From Prevotella sp. (lineage in GTDB: Bacteria; Bacteroidota; Bacteroidia; Bacteroidales; Bacteroidaceae): 43,906 bases of DNA. Of this stretch, positions 41,736-43,906 are shown piece after piece (position 1 is the stretch's first letter; every line of letters begins with the position of its first letter). A program made the position numbers and the translations under genes. The stretch is taken from assembly GCA_017428055.1 (NCBI GenBank), contig JAFRRN010000022.1:1-43906 (forward strand). The letters are read 5' to 3'. The notes below the pieces were generated by a model that saw nothing but the letters and a program-made list of their open reading frames with translations, did no database searches and was not told the DNA's origin.

Positions 41736-43835
41736 TTACTTCACAACCTTTCTTCCCTGGTGGATATAGATGCCCTTGGGCAAGGAATGCCAGTCGGAAC
41801 CCAAACATTTTCCATCCAATCCATAGTAAGATAAGTCCATGGCTCTGTTTGTGCGTGATACAGTCATGTCCACGATGCCCGTCTCCGTGTTTCTGACCAC
41901 CTTCACCTCGTCAAGGAAGAACCGCTGGTCGGGGATGAACGACAAGATAGTCTCTCCTTTTCCAGACACCGCAAACGTGAAATCAGTCCATTCTGTATTG
42001 GAAAGGGTAACGACATCCAGCAATTCATCGTTGATGCGCACGTCAAGGGTCTTGTCGTCATTGCCAAAGGAGGCAGCCTTAAATGTCAGGATGCCATCGC
42101 CATCCATGTTAAAAGGCGGCGAGTCGGTAAACCCATTAGAGTTCGACGTGCCAAACTTGGCACAACGGTCTCCCCCATATTTCTTACTATTCGTCCAACC
42201 ATCATTATCGGGACGGAAGGTTGACGATGCCACACTACCGCTAAAACGTCCGTCATTGCCGCCCGTGCCATTGCATTGGTCAAACGACTCATAGAACCAT
42301 ACCTCCTCATCGATATGTTGGACATGCCCGGTGAAATCGAAGGAGATTGTCCCGTCATCATGTTGCGTGATGTTCTCGATGCCCTTATTCATGAAAAAGG
42401 AGCCATCGGTATTCGCGTTATAGAGAGAGGCAGAGGGCGTGGAGGTGTTGGTCAACCTGTTGTTATCGTTATATGGATAAGGGTCGCCGATGAGTCCCCA
42501 TCCCGAGGTCACGGCGTTATTGTCGGCGTGGAAGATGGTGAGACGTTGGTGGTCGTTGGTGAAATCTGCCGTGTAGCCCCAACTTTTATAGAACGAACCC
42601 GTCGAGTTGATGACATTATTTTCCCAAATGAGCGCATCGTAATCAACATGCAGCACCAACATGCCCTTGCCATAATTGGAGGCATCCCACCCCGTGAGCT
42701 GCCTGTTTTCTATCAGATAATACTCGTCTTTGTGGTTGTCGTTGTAGATGATATAAGCCTCGCCACCTTCGCTGAGGGGCTTCATGCCCGTAATGGTGGT
42801 ATCGTTCGTCAGCTCAATGGGTTGCAGCCATCCGCTCACCCATTTCTCATAACTCGTATAACCACATGGCTGGTAGCCGTCGTCATTATAGCAACCATAG
42901 TCCATCAAGTCCCAACTGTCCATGCCGAATAGTTCATCATTGACCGTGTCATACATATCCATGATGCCTAAGCAATGAGAATACTCATGGCACATCAATC
43001 CGATGCCCTGCACATTGTTCTCGCTATCCAACTCGCAGCCACAAGCGTATGTGTTGACATACATGTTGTCAACCTTGAGCAAGGACTCGCCATTCTCCGC
43101 CAACGACCATTCGTGGGGATAGATGGTAGACGAGCCGCCGCCGTCATGCTGTCCCAATCCCGCATAGAGGAGATAGACTTGCTCCACCTCGCCGTCGCCA
43201 TCCCAGTCGTAATCGGCAAAGTCAACCATGCCCTCCACTAACTGACATGCCTCGCGGAGCAATTCCGTCACATTCTGCGTGCCGTCATACCCCGCATAGT
43301 AACGGCTGTTTTGGGAGACGGTAACGGGACCTACCACGTCGAAATCCAGTTCAAAAGCACCACCGCTCTGCGCGAGAAAATAGTCTTTGATGCTACCCTT
43401 GAACTTCCCATCACTATACCCTATCTCATTGCAAATCCGCGAAAAGAGCCGGGCATCATGCCCTGAGGCAAACGACTTGGTGGGGAAATTCACCATGATG
43501 ACAAGCCCTTTCCTCATGCCCGTATAGGTGGCGGCCCGCTTTTCACGGCTCTTCATGGAATGACGTGGCGTGGAAAGGGAGGCGTTGCGGCGTAGGCGTA
43601 TCCTCGATCGCAACATCTCGGCATCGGCTTTCACAAAACTGCCTTCGCTCTCGATAAACCTTTCTCCATCGGCATCTTCCCAGAAATGCAATCGCTCGTC
43701 GCCTTTAAACTGCACTGTCACTGTCTCCCCACTCGCCAAGGTGACAGTCTTCCATTGTCCTGGACGTACCGGCACGGCATAGGCTGACAAGTAAGAAAAA
43801 ACACATGTCAGCAATACAAATAGTTTTGTTTTCAT
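41736..43835 (-). CDS. Secreted M6-family metalloprotease with type 9 secretion-like C terminus
   Basis: A 699-residue secreted protease with a signal peptide (KLFVLLTCVFSYLSAYA, cleaved near residue 20) and an N-terminal propeptide-like region with LHFWEDADGERFIES. An M6 catalytic domain follows (GLVIMVNFPTKSF through YLLYAGLGQHDGGGSSTIYPHEW) with the zinc motif HEYSHCLGIMDMYD. A beta-sandwich domain with FNMDGDGILTFKAASFGNDDKTLDV comes next, and the C terminus is LSYYGLDGKCLGSDWHSLPKGIYIHQGRKVVK. Tails of this kind are common on type 9 secretion cargo in Prevotella-like bacteria. It is probably extracellular or surface-bound and degrades host or dietary protein. It has its own promoter and is not in an operon here. 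Confidence 0.92.
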   Translation of the reverse strand: MKTKLFVLLTCVFSYLSAYAVPVRPGQWKTVTLASGETVTVQFKGDERLHFWEDADGERFIESEGSFVKADAEMLRSRIRLRRNASLSTPRHSMKSREKRAATYTGMRKGLVIMVNFPTKSFASGHDARLFSRICNEIGYSDGKFKGSIKDYFLAQSGGAFELDFDVVGPVTVSQNSRYYAGYDGTQNVTELLREACQLVEGMVDFADYDWDGDGEVEQVYLLYAGLGQHDGGGSSTIYPHEWSLAENGESLLKVDNMYVNTYACGCELDSENNVQGIGLMCHEYSHCLGIMDMYDTVNDELFGMDSWDLMDYGCYNDDGYQPCGYTSYEKWVSGWLQPIELTNDTTITGMKPLSEGGEAYIIYNDNHKDEYYLIENRQLTGWDASNYGKGMLVLHVDYDALIWENNVINSTGSFYKSWGYTADFTNDHQRLTIFHADNNAVTSGWGLIGDPYPYNDNNRLTNTSTPSASLYNANTDGSFFMNKGIENITQHDDGTISFDFTGHVQHIDEEVWFYESFDQCNGTGGNDGRFSGSVASSTFRPDNDGWTNSKKYGGDRCAKFGTSNSNGFTDSPPFNMDGDGILTFKAASFGNDDKTLDVRINDELLDVVTLSNTEWTDFTFAVSGKGETILSFIPDQRFFLDEVKVVRNTETGIVDMTVSRTNRAMDLSYYGLDGKCLGSDWHSLPKGIYIHQGRKVVK

Positions 43836-43859
43836 AGATTATAAAAGATAAAATGTATG

Positions 43860-43891
43860 CAAAATTACGTTTTATATTACTTTTGTGCAAA
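43860..43891 (-). promoter_or_regulatory. Promoter of the M6 protease gene
   Basis: On the minus strand TTTG (43888-43891), a 20-nt spacer and TAATTTTG (43860-43867) match the consensus. The leader is about 20 nt. Confidence 0.65.
43878..43885 (+). promoter_or_regulatory. -7 box of a divergent gene beyond the window
   Basis: TACTTTTG on the plus strand fits TAnnTTTG and points out of the window, overlapping the M6 promoter on the other strand. No coding sequence is visible in the last 20 nt, and the -33 element is weak. Confidence 0.4.
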
Positions 43892-43906
43892 AAATTCAAT
43901 AAAAAA

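Overview
The window is a chromosomal segment of a Bacteroidales bacterium, most likely of the Prevotella/Segatella type (Bacteroidota). This rests on three things. First, promoters follow the Bacteroidota pattern TTTG-N19/20-TAnnTTTG and start codons mostly lack Shine-Dalgarno sequences. Second, several families are largely confined to Bacteroidota: BT_3928-like DoxX protein, DUF1599, DUF3098, DUF3667, DUF4251, DUF4840, DUF4954 and the Fibrobacter-type paralogous domain. Third, the M6 protease ends in a type-9-secretion-like tail. Genus assignment is inference. I saw no tRNA, rRNA, CRISPR array, prophage or complete insertion sequence.

Layout. 1-2.9 kb: the start of an outgoing minus-strand gene, a membrane protein/winged-helix pair, a repeat-rich spacer, tcdA and a decayed Fibrobacter-type domain gene. 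3-7.7 kb: thrS (minus), then a TlpA-like lipoprotein, a fucose-isomerase-like protein and a radical SAM protein on the plus strand. 7.8-14.5 kb (minus): a tripartite RND efflux operon (membrane fusion protein, pump, outer membrane channel) whose last gene is a divergent lpxA paralogue. 14.7-17.8 kb: a DUF3667 zinc-ribbon membrane protein convergent with a CCA-adding enzyme, with a structured 365-bp repeat between them. 18-24 kb (plus): lipoprotein, DUF1599, BT_3928-like, tpiA, SPOR protein, folE, a DUF4840 lipoprotein broken by an amber codon, and exonuclease III. 24-25 kb (minus): DUF4251 lipoprotein and a His-rich small membrane protein. 25-33 kb (plus): hflX, DUF4954, M16 peptidase, class I fumarase. 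33-35 kb: a second copy of the repeat, an orphan EcoRI-family adenine methyltransferase and hairpin-rich spacer. 35-37.3 kb: typA and rpsO, divergent. 37.3-41.7 kb (minus): the tight operon ftsX-DUF3098-uppP-truB-queA-folK. 41.7-43.9 kb: an M6 metalloprotease.

Most genes are housekeeping: translation and tRNA modification (thrS, cca, tcdA, truB, queA, rpsO, typA, hflX), folate/pterin synthesis (folE, folK), central metabolism (tpiA, fumarase) and envelope functions (uppP, ftsX, efflux, lpxA-like, SPOR). The accessory material is small and sits in spacers.

The most interesting signal is non-coding: a dispersed element of about 370 bp with two near-full copies (15982-16346 and 33006-33378, inverted relative to each other) and a partial third copy (about 2277-2345). 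In all three the same end faces the 3' end of the preceding gene. Both long copies have a central long inverted repeat whose outer arms are conserved and whose inner arm bases differ but still pair, suggesting that structure is maintained. Separate 56-bp triplicated repeats and three-base-loop palindromes lie in other spacers.
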